Of a stretch of 64,000 nucleotides of DNA, positions 6,919 to 16,112 are shown in pieces (positions within the stretch are counted from its first letter, which is position 1; each line of letters starts with the position of its first letter). The DNA comes from an uncultured Gemmatimonadales bacterium (GTDB lineage Bacteria > Gemmatimonadota > Gemmatimonadetes > Gemmatimonadales > GWC2-71-9), in the NCBI GenBank assembly GCA_947259405.1, contig CAMYLY010000004.1, forward strand, positions 347,120 to 411,119, written 5' to 3'. Below the pieces are notes generated by a model. That model was given only the letters and a program-made list of their open reading frames with translations. It was not told the DNA's origin and did no database searches. A program made the translations under genes and the position numbers.

Positions 6919-9652
6919 CGACCCAGTTTGGTCCAACGCCAATATCCACCACCAGTGGTACCGTGAGCGCAGCCGCCTGCTCCATTTCCCGCCGCAATAT
7001 GGCCGTGGCGTCCGGCACTTCCTCGTCTGGGGCTTCCAAGATGAGTTCGTCGTGCACCTGCAAAACCTGATGGCTCTCGAGGCCGCGCTCGCGGAAAGCG
7101 TTCCAGATGCCGATCATGGCATGTTTGATCAGGTCCGCCGCGGAGCCCTGCAGCGGGGAGTTCATTGCTACACGCTCACCAAACGCGCGGATGTTGTAGT
7201 TCCGATCTTTGAGTTCTGGGATGTAGCGTCGGCGATCGAAGAGCGTTTCGACATACCCTTTTCGCTTCGCGCGTTCGACACATGCGTCGAGGTATCGCCG
7301 CACCCCTTCGAATCGCTCAAAATATAGCCGAATGAAAGCCTTGGCTTCGTCCTGAGTGATGCTGAGCTGCCGAGCGAGCGAGAAGGCTCCTTGGCCATAA
7401 ATGGTCGCGAAGTTGATGGTCTTCGCTCTCGCACGCATTTCACCTGTGACTTCATCCACTGGAACGTCGAAGATCGTCGCGGCGGTCTCCCGATGAACGT
7501 CGTCTCCCTGTTTGAACGCCCGGACAAACGCTTCGTCCCCCGACAAGTGCGCGAGCAACCGCAGTTCTATCTGTGAATAGTCTGCCACAATCAACCGGCA
7601 CCCAGCCTTCGCGACGAAGCACCGTCGTATCTCCTCGCCACGTGCTGTTCGAATTGGAATATTCTGAAGATTGGGATCCGATGACGACAGGCGTCCGGTG
7701 GCGGCCCCGGTTTGGCTGAAGGTAGTGTGAATGCGACCCGTGCGCCGGTTGATGCTGCGCGGCAGGGCATCGGTGTACGTCGATTGAAGCTTCGACAACT
7801 CGCGATATTCGAGCAGCGCCTCGGGAAGGGCGTGACCTGCGGCTGCGAGTTCCATCAAGACATCAGCGTCCGTCGAAGGGCCGGTCTTCGTGCGTTTGAT
7901 GACTGGCAGCTGAAGTTTCTCGAAGAGCACGTGACGCAGTTGCGGCGTTGAGTTGATGTTGAATTCGGCGCCCGCCTCGTGATAGATCCGCTTTTCGAGG
8001 TCAACGAGTTCGTGACCGAACCGCGTCGATAATCTCGCGATCGCTTCGCGATCCAGCTCAATCCCCTCCCACTCGAGGTCAGCCAGGACCTCGATGAGCG
8101 GCATTTCGATTTCGTGGAACAGCCGAGTCCCACCGCGGGATTCCATCTCGAGCGCGAGGCGCGACTGCAGCTCCACTACCGTCGCGAGTCTGGCGCAGGC
8201 GTACTGGGCCACCTCGGCTACCGTGGCCACGTCCAGGGAGCGCGCGGATTTTCCCTTCCCCTGTATCATCGCTGACCCGCTGAGCGTCTGATTCAGTTGC
8301 TCCTGAGCCAGCACCTCCAACGCATGAGAGCGGTGACCCGGGTCGATGACAAAGCTGGCGAGCATCGTGTCGTGAGACAGGCCGCGCAGTGCAACGCCGG
8401 CGCGCCGCAGGACGAGCAGGGCCGTCTTGAGATCGTGGCCCACCGCCATGAGGGACGGGTCACCGAAGATCTCGACCAACCCGCGCATCGCCGGGTCGCT
8501 AAGCACCGGCAGATTGGCGGGCATCGCCTCGGTCAGGAGCTCGCCGCCCGGCGGGCGGTGACCGAACGGCAGATACCACACGCGCCCGTTCGCCGCCAGC
8601 GCCACGCCGACGAGTTCGGACTGCATGACCGGGGGCGATGCGATAACGACGTCGATCGCGAAGGTCCCGATGTGCCGTATGGTGGCAACCACCTCCTCCA
8701 CCTCCTGAACAGTCGAAGCGACTTCGTATACGACGTGTTCAGGTTCAGTGGTCGGTGAGGCGTCGATTCGCTCAACAAGTGTGTGGAACTCGAGTTCACC
8801 GTAAATGCGGAGCAGTTGGTCGGGATCCGCCGACCGTGCAGCCAACGCGTCCAAATCGCAATCAACCGGCAAGTCGCGTTGTATCGTGACCAAAGTCCGT
8901 GACAGCCTAGCGTTGTCCGCGTCTCTCTTCAGGGCCTCGCGTGCCCGTTTGCCTGCGACCTCGTCCGCGTGCGCAAGGATCGCATCGAGATCGCCAAACT
9001 GCTCGATGAGTTTGCGCGCGGTTTTGTCACCGACGCCATGGACACCAGGCACGTTGTCGGATGAATCTCCCACCAATGCCAAGTAGTCGATCACCCGTTC
9101 TGGGGACACGCCAAGCCGCTCATGGGCGTTCGATTCGTCTACCCACTGCTCGTCAACACTCGCCGGTCCACGCCGTCCCGGATTGAGCAGGCTCACATTG
9201 GGCCCCACCAGTTGGTAGAAGTCCTTGTCGCCCGAGACGATCACGACGCGCAGGCCCCTGGCCGCGGCCTGATCAGCGAGGCTCCCAATCACATCATCGG
9301 CCTCATACCCATGGAGTTGCACGACCGGTACCTGCCACGCTCTCAGCAGCTCGATGATGCGCTCAATCGAGCGATCGAAATCCGCTTGCAGTTCGTCGTC
9401 GAGTTTCTCGCGGGTCGCCTTGTACTCGGGGAAAATCTCGTCGCGAAAGGACGATCCTGAATCGTGGACCCACGCGACGTAGTCCGGGTGGTGCTCCTCG
9501 AACAGGCGATGCAAGAAATTGGCTACACCCCAAGCCGCCGACGTGTTTTCGCCTCGACTCGTGGTCAGCGGCCGACTGATCATGGCGAAGAACGCGCGAT
9601 AGATGAGCGCGTAGCCGTCGATGAGGAAGAGCCGCTTCGGGGTTGCAGACAT
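6905..9652 (-). CDS. polA: DNA polymerase I with degenerate 3'-5' exonuclease domain
   Basis: A 915-aa repair and Okazaki-fragment polymerase. The 5' nuclease domain (about 1-300) keeps the acidic metal ligands (EADD at 117-120, GDKDF at 141-145, GDSSDN at 195-200). The polymerase domain has motif A (ADYSQIELR), motif B (TINFATIYG, with A where the family usually has G) and motif C (VHDELILE). The middle proofreading domain has lost its catalytic acids: DxE reads D334-V-V336, NLKYD reads DLKTA (A411), and YxxxD reads Y484 with R488. Its 3' end overlaps the prepilin gene. Confidence 0.95.
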   Translation of the reverse strand: MSATPKRLFLIDGYALIYRAFFAMISRPLTTSRGENTSAAWGVANFLHRLFEEHHPDYVAWVHDSGSSFRDEIFPEYKATREKLDDELQADFDRSIERIIELLRAWQVPVVQLHGYEADDVIGSLADQAAARGLRVVIVSGDKDFYQLVGPNVSLLNPGRRGPASVDEQWVDESNAHERLGVSPERVIDYLALVGDSSDNVPGVHGVGDKTARKLIEQFGDLDAILAHADEVAGKRAREALKRDADNARLSRTLVTIQRDLPVDCDLDALAARSADPDQLLRIYGELEFHTLVERIDASPTTEPEHVVYEVASTVQEVEEVVATIRHIGTFAIDVVIASPPVMQSELVGVALAANGRVWYLPFGHRPPGGELLTEAMPANLPVLSDPAMRGLVEIFGDPSLMAVGHDLKTALLVLRRAGVALRGLSHDTMLASFVIDPGHRSHALEVLAQEQLNQTLSGSAMIQGKGKSARSLDVATVAEVAQYACARLATVVELQSRLALEMESRGGTRLFHEIEMPLIEVLADLEWEGIELDREAIARLSTRFGHELVDLEKRIYHEAGAEFNINSTPQLRHVLFEKLQLPVIKRTKTGPSTDADVLMELAAAGHALPEALLEYRELSKLQSTYTDALPRSINRRTGRIHTTFSQTGAATGRLSSSDPNLQNIPIRTARGEEIRRCFVAKAGCRLIVADYSQIELRLLAHLSGDEAFVRAFKQGDDVHRETAATIFDVPVDEVTGEMRARAKTINFATIYGQGAFSLARQLSITQDEAKAFIRLYFERFEGVRRYLDACVERAKRKGYVETLFDRRRYIPELKDRNYNIRAFGERVAMNSPLQGSAADLIKHAMIGIWNAFRERGLESHQVLQVHDELILEAPDEEVPDATAILRREMEQAAALTVPLVVDIGVGPNWVDAKA

Positions 9653-9674
9653 GGGGAAGAAAACCCCTACGGAA

Positions 9675-9701
9675 ACGCCCCGCCTACATCAGACGGGGCG
9701 T
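9675..9701 (-). terminator. Stem-loop after the cold-shock gene
   Basis: ACGCCCCG (9675-9682) pairs perfectly with CGGGGCGT (9694-9701). On the minus strand the hairpin lies 24 bases after the csp stop and is followed by TTTCCGT, then TTTTC. This looks like a weak intrinsic terminator separating csp from polA. Confidence 0.55.
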
Positions 9702-9725
9702 GAGGTATCACTGCAGGACGGTCAC

Positions 9726-9929
9726 TCAGAGTCGGCACACATTGGCAGCGTATTGCCCGCGGTCCCCGCTCTGAAGTTCGAACTCCACGTCCTGCCCTTC
9801 CGCGAGCGTGCGGAAGCCGTCCATCGCGATCGCTGAAAAATGAACGAACACATCGCTCGATCCATCCTGTGGCTCGATGAATCCGTACCCCTTCGAGTCG
9901 TTGAACCACTTCACCTTCCCCCGTAGCAT
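9726..9929 (-). CDS. Cold-shock domain protein (CspA family)
   Basis: A 67-aa single OB-fold protein with both RNA-binding motifs: RNP1 as KGYGFIEP and RNP2 as DVFVHFSAI, after the GKVKWFN start typical of the family. It binds single-stranded RNA and acts as an RNA chaperone. The start is ATG 9929, with AAGGGGAA eight bases upstream. A longer reading from 10052 adds 41 residues unlike any Csp and is rejected. It has its own 5' leader of about 90 bases and a hairpin after its stop. Confidence 0.93.
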   Translation of the reverse strand: MLRGKVKWFNDSKGYGFIEPQDGSSDVFVHFSAIAMDGFRTLAEGQDVEFELQSGDRGQYAANVCRL

Positions 9930-10023
9930 AGCAATTCCCCTTCCGTCGATCTGAGTCCGTGGGCCCTTCTCCACATCCCCGACACGTCCTCCATGGCCAT
10001 TCTGAGCCGCAGGTTTGGCACTG

Positions 10024-10569
10024 TCAAGCGAGCACTGCCACGACGGCCGCAACGGTCGGAGAAATCAACAGATTGTCGTTCCATCGGCCTGACCATCGCT
10101 CGACCGCCGCCCCCGCCATGGCCGCCGCGATGGCGCTGAGCATGGCCGTGCCCAGGGCGGCCAGGATCGCGAGAGCCACCAACCCGAATGCGACCGAGCC
10201 AGCCGTCGTCTTCCCCGTACCTGGCGACACGCGAGTCCCGACGATCGAAGCCGCCGGATCCGCCACCGCCGCGACCAGCACGCCAGCCGTCGCTGCCGAA
10301 GGGGGAAACCATACCGCCACGGCGTACCCGATCCACAGCCATCCCGCACCTGAGATACGCTGCGATTCGGTTGCGCGATACACGGGTACGGCCCTCTGCA
10401 ACGCGTCCCGAACGCTTGGAACGCGGACGCGGACCCATTCAGAGGCGAGCCACACCAGCGCCAGGCCAACAATCATCAATCGAAAGACGGGCCATGGCAG
10501 GTGTGGTGCGAGAAGGAGGATCCCGGCGGAGGCCGCGTGCAAGACGCGCCGCAGGGTGGCGGGGCTCAC
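10024..10569 (-). CDS. CTP-dependent polyprenol/phytol kinase-like membrane protein
   Basis: A 181-aa protein with about five membrane helices. The signature is ADPAASIVG (103-111) followed by [12 protein letters not shown] (117-128), as in phytol kinase VTE5, dolichol kinase SEC59 and CDP-diglyceride synthase relatives. DNLLISP near the end matches the EDN motif of that group. It probably transfers phosphate from CTP to a prenyl alcohol in the inner membrane; the substrate is not deducible. The start overlaps the lytic transglycosylase stop by four bases (ATGA), so a role in lipid-linked envelope precursors is a reasonable inference. Confidence 0.7.
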   Translation of the reverse strand: MSPATLRRVLHAASAGILLLAPHLPWPVFRLMIVGLALVWLASEWVRVRVPSVRDALQRAVPVYRATESQRISGAGWLWIGYAVAVWFPPSAATAGVLVAAVADPAASIVGTRVSPGTGKTTAGSVAFGLVALAILAALGTAMLSAIAAAMAGAAVERWSGRWNDNLLISPTVAAVVAVLA

Positions 10570-12773
10570 GGCGAGTCGGCTGACGCAAGGCTCCCCGAGT
10601 AGAGTGCGCGATAGAGTTCGCGATTGCGCAATACCGTGCGCACATAGCCGCGTGTCTCCACGTACGTGATGCCCTCAATGAACCGATGGGTGTCAGTCGC
10701 ACCGGGTTGTCGGAGCCAACGGGTCACTGGGCGACCGCCGGCATTATACGCAGCTAGTGCCGGCGCCACCTGGCCATACCGTTTGAGTAGGCCTGCAAGG
10801 TGCGTGGCACCGAGGTGGAGGTTGGCGTCTGCAACCTCAGCCCACTGACGCTCCCATTCCACCCCGGCACGCCGCGCCACGTCGCGCGCCGTGCCCGGCA
10901 TAAGCTGCATGAGCCCGACGGCACCGGCGCGCGAAACGACGGCAGGTCGAAACGCCGACTCTTGCCGCACGAGCCCCGCCACCAGGTATGGGTCGAGCCC
11001 ATGCTTGTCCGCTTCCCTTTCGATGAGGTCACGAAGCGGGAATGGGAAGATGACCTGCAGCACGCGGGTGTCGTTCAACGTATGGCGTTCCGCGACACGC
11101 CACCCCATCCGAACTCCTTCGACCACCCATCCGCGAGCGGAGAGCCCCTCCGCCAGGGCAAGCATGTCAACCCACGCGATGTCGCGAAGACCCGTGAGGT
11201 GCCTGACAAATTCGTCGAGCTCGGGCGTCAGGCCAGCGTCGCGAAGCAAGTCGAGTTGGGACAGGGCGGGGTCGACCCACTCGCTCGGCGCGATCAGACG
11301 TCGAGGCGCAAAACGGGGCGCCTTCAGGCCCGCGGCATCGCGAGCCATCATCCCGTAGTACCCGATCGAGTCTTCACGGGCCAGCGCTGCGAACTCCGCT
11401 GATGATCCGAGGGTGTCACCGGTCCCCTGACGCAGGCGTGCAAGCTGAAACCGAGCCGCTAATCGCTGCTGCCCGCGCAACGCGATTTCCTCTTGGTACC
11501 AACCCATTGCGCCACTCGTATCGCGTGCCGTCAGTGCCATCGCCGCCAGCCGAAGCCTCGAACGTCCCGCATATTGCGCGCGCGGCCACCGCTTGCTGAT
11601 AGCCTGGTACAGACTGTCCGCTTCGGTCCGACGACCCTGCTGACGCCGTGCTTCCGCAACCAGGAACACTGCAACCGGCGCTTGAGACGCGCGCGGATGC
11701 GTCTGCGCAAATGCGAGCAGCGCGTTGCGGGATTCGCTCCGCCGTCCCACGCGCTCGAGAAGACGAGCGTGACGGTAGAACGCGCTCGCACTCCCCTGGT
11801 CGCGCGCAATGGCGTACGTCTCGAGGGCTTCCACGAAACGGCCGTCGTTGCGCTGTAGGTCACCGTAGAAGATCAGCGTCGCGTTTGTGGAATCGCCGCC
11901 GGCCACGACGCGGCCGACATACTCGATTGCCCTGGCCTCATCGGACCACCGGTACCCGCGGGCCAAGCTCATGTATTCGGCTGAGGTTTCCGGTTCGAAG
12001 TGCCTCTCGAATGCCTCGAGCGCCCAATTCACGTCATCGCGCTCACCCGCCTGCAGAATCTCGAAGAGCTCCGCTCGACCCTTCTCCCGGTTGCCCCAGG
12101 CCAGTGCCAGCGTCGCAGCTTCTCGGTGTTCAGCGAGGCTGGCGTACGTTGCAACCGCTCTGGCTGTATCACCGGCAGCGAGATACACGTCGGCGCGGGC
12201 GAGGGACGCCAGGCGTCGGGCGGGCGGGGTGGCTCGTCGCAGACGCTTGAATGCCTCGGCGGGATCTTCGAGGACGCGTGCTTGGCGAATCGCTAGCCAC
12301 CCACTGATCTCGCGCAATGCGGTACTGGCGTTGGCATAATGGACGGTGGCGAGCCGCTTGAATCCGGCGCGCTCGTACGCATCCCCGGCGCGTGCATGGT
12401 AGAACCCTCGTTCTCCATCGGGAGCGAGGCTGGCCGCCCGGGCGAGCATCTGCGCGGCCTCGGCAATGGCCCCAGCCGCGAGTGCCGCTTGAGCCCGTAG
12501 GCTGATCGTTCCCAGGTCGTTCGAGTCGAGTGTGCTGCGGAAGCGATGGAGGATCTCGCGCGCCCGCTCGGCGCGCCCGAGCTGGAGTTCGGCGCGCACA
12601 ACGGATAACACATCGACTGTCGTGGCTGAGGCGTGCTCGAGGAGCGGCCCCACTTCGCGCACCACGTGCCACGCTCCGGCATCGTCGGCCGCTGCCCACA
12701 TCTGGGCCAGCGCGGGCGGAGCCGTTGCGCAAGCGACAATCGCCAGGGTGATGAGATGGCGACGTGCGGTCAT
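10566..12773 (-). CDS. Soluble lytic murein transglycosylase (Slt70-like)
   Basis: A 735-aa periplasmic enzyme that cleaves peptidoglycan between MurNAc and GlcNAc. Seen: a signal peptide (TARRHLITLAIVACATAPPA), a long alpha-helical superhelix of TPR-like repeats (about 30-570), and a C-terminal SLT domain with catalytic Glu in VRQESAFRP, then GAVGLMQLMPGTA and AYNAGG. The start is ATG 12773, preceded by GGAGGAGGAAAGG. An in-frame ATG 81 bases upstream would bury the signal peptide and is rejected. Likely two-gene operon with the kinase-like membrane protein. Confidence 0.92.
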   Translation of the reverse strand: MTARRHLITLAIVACATAPPALAQMWAAADDAGAWHVVREVGPLLEHASATTVDVLSVVRAELQLGRAERAREILHRFRSTLDSNDLGTISLRAQAALAAGAIAEAAQMLARAASLAPDGERGFYHARAGDAYERAGFKRLATVHYANASTALREISGWLAIRQARVLEDPAEAFKRLRRATPPARRLASLARADVYLAAGDTARAVATYASLAEHREAATLALAWGNREKGRAELFEILQAGERDDVNWALEAFERHFEPETSAEYMSLARGYRWSDEARAIEYVGRVVAGGDSTNATLIFYGDLQRNDGRFVEALETYAIARDQGSASAFYRHARLLERVGRRSESRNALLAFAQTHPRASQAPVAVFLVAEARRQQGRRTEADSLYQAISKRWPRAQYAGRSRLRLAAMALTARDTSGAMGWYQEEIALRGQQRLAARFQLARLRQGTGDTLGSSAEFAALAREDSIGYYGMMARDAAGLKAPRFAPRRLIAPSEWVDPALSQLDLLRDAGLTPELDEFVRHLTGLRDIAWVDMLALAEGLSARGWVVEGVRMGWRVAERHTLNDTRVLQVIFPFPLRDLIEREADKHGLDPYLVAGLVRQESAFRPAVVSRAGAVGLMQLMPGTARDVARRAGVEWERQWAEVADANLHLGATHLAGLLKRYGQVAPALAAYNAGGRPVTRWLRQPGATDTHRFIEGITYVETRGYVRTVLRNRELYRALYSGSLASADSP

Positions 12774-12893
12774 TCGCACCCCTTTCCTCCTCCAACACCA
12801 TGCAAGTATTCTGCCGTGTTCCCGTTTGGGGACCCTCTTAGGCCATCCTGACACAGGAGTCCGCCAACGGGCCCCAGAATTTACGCGCTTGCC

Positions 12894-12950
12894 GCCCGAT
12901 GAAAACCCGACTTACATTCGCCCACGCCAATGCCCGATGAAAACCTGACT
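12894..12950. repeat. 19-bp near-perfect direct repeat spanning the kinase start
   Basis: GCCCGATGAAAACCCGACT (12894-12912) recurs as GCCCGATGAAAACCTGACT (12932-12950), one mismatch and 38 bases apart. The second copy is codons 2-8 of the kinase gene; the first lies in its leader and carries an out-of-frame ATG. It looks like a small local duplication. Confidence 0.6.
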
Positions 12951-13883
12951 GGCCGAACCATCGCCGGCTATCGCCTCCTCGACAGAGTCGGCGAAGGCGG
13001 GACCGCCACCGTCTATAGGGCCGAACACGGTGAACGTGGCCTCGCCGCCGTGAAGGTCCTCAAGGAGCGATCCCGAAACGACGGGACTGCGGTCCAGCGG
13101 TTCCTTCGCGAAGCGGGATACGGGACCCGTGTCGAACACCCCGCGGTCATCCGGACCTTCGACTACGGAGAAGAGGACGGCCTGCACTACTTGGCGCTCG
13201 AATGGGCAGCCGGTGTGCCGCTAGCGGACTTCGTTGAGAAGAATGGGCGGATGGATCCTGCCGTGGTCGCAGATGTGATCGGCCAGTTGTGCGATGGGCT
13301 CGCTGAAGCGCACGCCAAAGGCATCATTCATCGGGATCTCAAGCCCGAGAACATCATGTTCGATCCGGAAACCAACACGCTCAAGCTGCTCGATTTCGGG
13401 ATCGCCCGTGACGCCCAGGAAGATTCGGCAGAGCGCCTGACCCGAGCTGGGTTCTTTGTCGGGACCCTCAATTATGTCGCCCCCGAAGCGCTCTCTGGGG
13501 AACTCGTCGACGAGGCGGCAGACCTCTACAGCGTGGCGACGATTACGTACTACCTGCTCACCGCTCGCCACCCTTACGCCGGCCGAACCCCACGCGACCT
13601 CTTCCAGCAGCTGCTGACGCAGCCACCGACACCGCTCAATGACGTACTGCCAGGACTCAAGTTCTCTGAAGAACTCGAGGAGACGGTGATGAAGGCCCTG
13701 TCGCGTAACCCGCAAGCGCGCCACGGATCGGTCCAGGAGTTTGCCGCGGCGCTCAAATCGGCGCCAAAGGGATCGGACGGCACTACAGTGAAGGCGGCCC
13801 CGACAAAACCCAACGGCGATCCTGTTGCAGATAAAGGGTTTGGAGCCAAGATCCGCGGCATCTTCGGCTCAAAGAAATTATAG
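12930..13883 (+). CDS. Serine/threonine protein kinase (Hanks type), soluble
   Basis: A 317-aa kinase with a complete active site: glycine loop GEGGTATVYR (21-30), ATP-binding K42, catalytic loop HRDLKPEN (135-142, D137), DFG (156-158), and an APE-like APEAL. After the kinase domain (to about 275) there is only a short charged tail with no transmembrane helix or PASTA/WD sensor, so it is cytoplasmic and its input is unknown. It is divergent from the transglycosylase and followed after 27 bases by pyrE. Confidence 0.92.
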   Translation: MPDENLTGRTIAGYRLLDRVGEGGTATVYRAEHGERGLAAVKVLKERSRNDGTAVQRFLREAGYGTRVEHPAVIRTFDYGEEDGLHYLALEWAAGVPLADFVEKNGRMDPAVVADVIGQLCDGLAEAHAKGIIHRDLKPENIMFDPETNTLKLLDFGIARDAQEDSAERLTRAGFFVGTLNYVAPEALSGELVDEAADLYSVATITYYLLTARHPYAGRTPRDLFQQLLTQPPTPLNDVLPGLKFSEELEETVMKALSRNPQARHGSVQEFAAALKSAPKGSDGTTVKAAPTKPNGDPVADKGFGAKIRGIFGSKKL

Positions 13884-13910
13884 GAGTTGTAATCACTACT
13901 AATACTAGAA

Positions 13911-14468
13911 TTGCCTGACTCACGCGATCGTCTCGTCACCATACTCCGGGAACGCTCGCTCGAGCGCGGATCGTTCACCCTCTCCTCGGGAAAACAATCC
14001 GACTATTACATCGATGCCCGCCGCACCACCATGTCAGCGGAGGGAGCCCGGGCCATTGGCGAACTGGGACATCAAGCGATTCGCATGCGGGGCTGGAAAC
14101 CCGATTCCATAGGCGGCCTGACCTTGGGGGCGGACCCGGTGGCATACGCCATCGCGCGCCAGAGCGTCGGCACTGATCTGCCTTTCGATGCCTTCACGGT
14201 GCGCAAGAGCACCAAGGACCACGGCACCGGGCGCCGCGTCGAGGGCTGTTTTGAGCCGGGTCAGCGAGTGGTGATCGTGGAGGACGTGATCACGTCCGGG
14301 CGATCGGCACTCCTGGCAATCGAAGCCGTGGTTGATGGAGGGGGGGACGTCCTGGGCGTGCTGGCTGTGATTGACAGGGAAGAGGGCGGGCGAGAGGCCA
14401 TTGAGGGGTCAGGTCACGGGCTCGTGACTCTCGTCTCCTTGGCCGAGCTCGGGTTGGCAAGGGGCTGA
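13911..14468 (+). CDS. pyrE: Orotate phosphoribosyltransferase
   Basis: Converts orotate and PRPP to orotidine 5'-monophosphate in pyrimidine synthesis. The 185-aa protein has the N-terminal FTLSSGKQSDYYID typical of PyrE and the PRPP-binding motif VVIVEDVITSG near residue 120, with K-S-T-K-D-H-G of the flexible loop near 100. The start is TTG 13911; no ATG precedes the conserved N-terminus. No other pyr gene is close. Confidence 0.9.
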   Translation: MPDSRDRLVTILRERSLERGSFTLSSGKQSDYYIDARRTTMSAEGARAIGELGHQAIRMRGWKPDSIGGLTLGADPVAYAIARQSVGTDLPFDAFTVRKSTKDHGTGRRVEGCFEPGQRVVIVEDVITSGRSALLAIEAVVDGGGDVLGVLAVIDREEGGREAIEGSGHGLVTLVSLAELGLARG

Positions 14469-14510
14469 GGTTCCGGGCGGCGCCCCCGCTGCCGTTTGTC
14501 CTCAGGCATC

Positions 14511-15353
14511 CTACCCCGCGTTGAACGGTTGAAAGGTGCGGAAGACCGCCCGGAACGGGCTCACGAGTCTATCGACGAAATCGTCGAGGGCAACTTGGAA
14601 CGGGAAGCGCCGTCGGAATTCTCCGGCGGTCACACCCAGAATGTTCCGAAGGTGACGTCCGAAGCTCTGCGGCGACGAGAAGTCCAGTCGGTAGGCCACG
14701 TCGGCGACCGATCGGCCCGGCGAGGCAAGGAGGGCGGCCGCGAACACAAGCCTCGAAGATGAGAGATAGCGCTTTGGTGATGGGAGGCCGACTCGGTGAA
14801 ACCGCGAGACAAACGTCGACGGTTGCAATCCGAGCTCTCGGCAGAGCTGTCGCACCGTGCTAGTCTCGGGTGCCAGGCGAGCCAACAGCTGGAAAAACTG
14901 TCGGACCTCGCCGGAGGGCTGTCCCAACGCAGGAATGACCCGCGAAAGCACGGCAGCCGCTGTCTGCCCAGTGGGTTGCGCCACCAACGATCGCAGGCGC
15001 GCCCACCCCTGTCGCTCCCCAAGGTCGATGAGTTCGCGAACCCCGTGCGCGCCGAGGGCGAGGAGGTGGCGGCTCGATCTGGAATCATGACGCGCCATCA
15101 CGGCAACCGTCGGGATACCTGGGAAGCCGTCAACCAGCCGACCCAGGTACCGCAGCTGATCTGGTCCCACAGCATGCGGGGATACCAAGACCGCATCTAC
15201 CGGCCTTTCTCGGACCGCGCGAATCGCCTCACGCAATGTCAGCGCATGATACGCCCGGCATTGGACCCCAACCGCAGCCTCGAGTCGGCTCCGTGAACTC
15301 GGCTCTACGACAGTGGCGACGGTGGTCATGGCGTTCCGCATGGTCTGGGCCAC
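14511..15353 (-). CDS. AraC-type regulator with degenerate receiver-like N-terminus
   Basis: A 280-aa DNA-binding protein. The C-terminal third (about 165-270) is an AraC/XylS double helix-turn-helix: TVRQLCRELGLQPSTFVSRFHR for the first, SVADVAYRLDFSSPQSFGRHLR for the second, ending in GEFRRRF. The N-terminal 120 residues have the hydrophobic beta pattern of a receiver (VDAVLVSP, PTVAVMARHD) but the phospho-acceptor Asp is missing, so it is probably a pseudo-receiver. In-frame ATGs at 15341 and 15329 are alternative starts. Convergent to pyrE. Confidence 0.8.
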   Translation of the reverse strand: MAQTMRNAMTTVATVVEPSSRSRLEAAVGVQCRAYHALTLREAIRAVRERPVDAVLVSPHAVGPDQLRYLGRLVDGFPGIPTVAVMARHDSRSSRHLLALGAHGVRELIDLGERQGWARLRSLVAQPTGQTAAAVLSRVIPALGQPSGEVRQFFQLLARLAPETSTVRQLCRELGLQPSTFVSRFHRVGLPSPKRYLSSSRLVFAAALLASPGRSVADVAYRLDFSSPQSFGRHLRNILGVTAGEFRRRFPFQVALDDFVDRLVSPFRAVFRTFQPFNAG

Positions 15354-15470
15354 CTTGCTTCGTACGCCGCCGACAGTAGCCTCCCTCGTTCAACCGCCGC
15401 TCAACACCGCTACCCCTCCCCTCAACAGCTGACTGGTCTAGGGTTTATCTTCCCTTTGAGGCTTAGGGAT

Positions 15471-15822
15471 GGTGGAGCGAGACGGTCGCGGCGCGACGTC
15501 CGCGTTCGAGGAAAGTCCGAGCTCCATAGGGCAAGCTGCCAGGTAACGCCTGGGCGTCGAAAGGCGACGGATAGGGCCACAGAGAACAGACCGCCCGCCT
15601 AGCGGGTAAGGGTGAAACGGTGGGGTAAGAGCCCACCGCACGGCTGGTAACAGCCCGTGGCACGGCAACCCCCAGCTGGAGCAAGGCCAAATAGGCGACG
15701 AGGCCCGGCCCGGGCCGCTGGAGTCGCGGGTAGGTCGCTTGAGGTGACGGGCAACCGCCATCCCAGATAGATGACCGTCCGGCGCAAACGTGCTGAACAG
15801 AACTCGGCTTACGGCTCCACCA
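15471..15822 (+). ncRNA. rnpB: RNase P RNA, bacterial type A
   Basis: Catalytic RNA that matures the 5' ends of tRNAs. The conserved core is readable: GGTGGAGC at the 5' end pairs with GCTCCACC at the 3' end (P1); GAGGAAAGTCC with GAGCTCCATAGGGC (P4/CRI) follows; then AGAGAACAG, GGGTAAGGGTGAAACGGTG, and near the end ACAGAACTCGGCTTACGG (CRV). Length is about 350 nt. Ends are set by P1 and could move by several bases. Its protein partner gene rnpA lies 5 kb downstream. Confidence 0.95.
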
Positions 15823-15881
15823 TGCCTGGCTCTCGCGGAATGCAACCGATATCATTGCGGCTGATGCGAACGCGACAATCG

Positions 15882-16112
15882 ATGAGCGAGGCACAGCTGC
15901 CCAAGGGTCAACCGTATCCTGACTCTTGGGAGGACGTCGCAGAACTCCGCGTGTTCCGGACCACACCGGAACGATGGCAGCGTCTGATTGGATGGCGAAA
16001 CGAGATGAAGGCCAAAGGCTGGCGACTCTTGCGCGTCTCAGATCTCGAGGGCGACCTCACCGCCGTCTTCGGTCGCACCCGTGGAGAACTTCTGGATCGC
16101 AAATCCACGTGA
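15882..16112 (+). CDS. Small conserved-looking hypothetical protein (76 aa)
   Basis: I do not recognise a family. A 76-aa soluble protein rich in W, R and E (PDSWEDVAEL, RWQRLIGWRNEMKAKGW). The start is placed at ATG 15882, because longer readings run back into rnpB. Its TGA overlaps the GTG start of the lipoprotein gene (GTGA), indicating coupling and supporting that it is real. Confidence 0.6.
   Translation: MSEAQLPKGQPYPDSWEDVAELRVFRTTPERWQRLIGWRNEMKAKGWRLLRVSDLEGDLTAVFGRTRGELLDRKST

Noticed and set aside
15438..15966. Several minus-strand frames over 15.4-16.0 kb
   Set aside because: They cover the RNase P RNA gene, whose conserved core is unambiguous; the proteins lack any family pattern.
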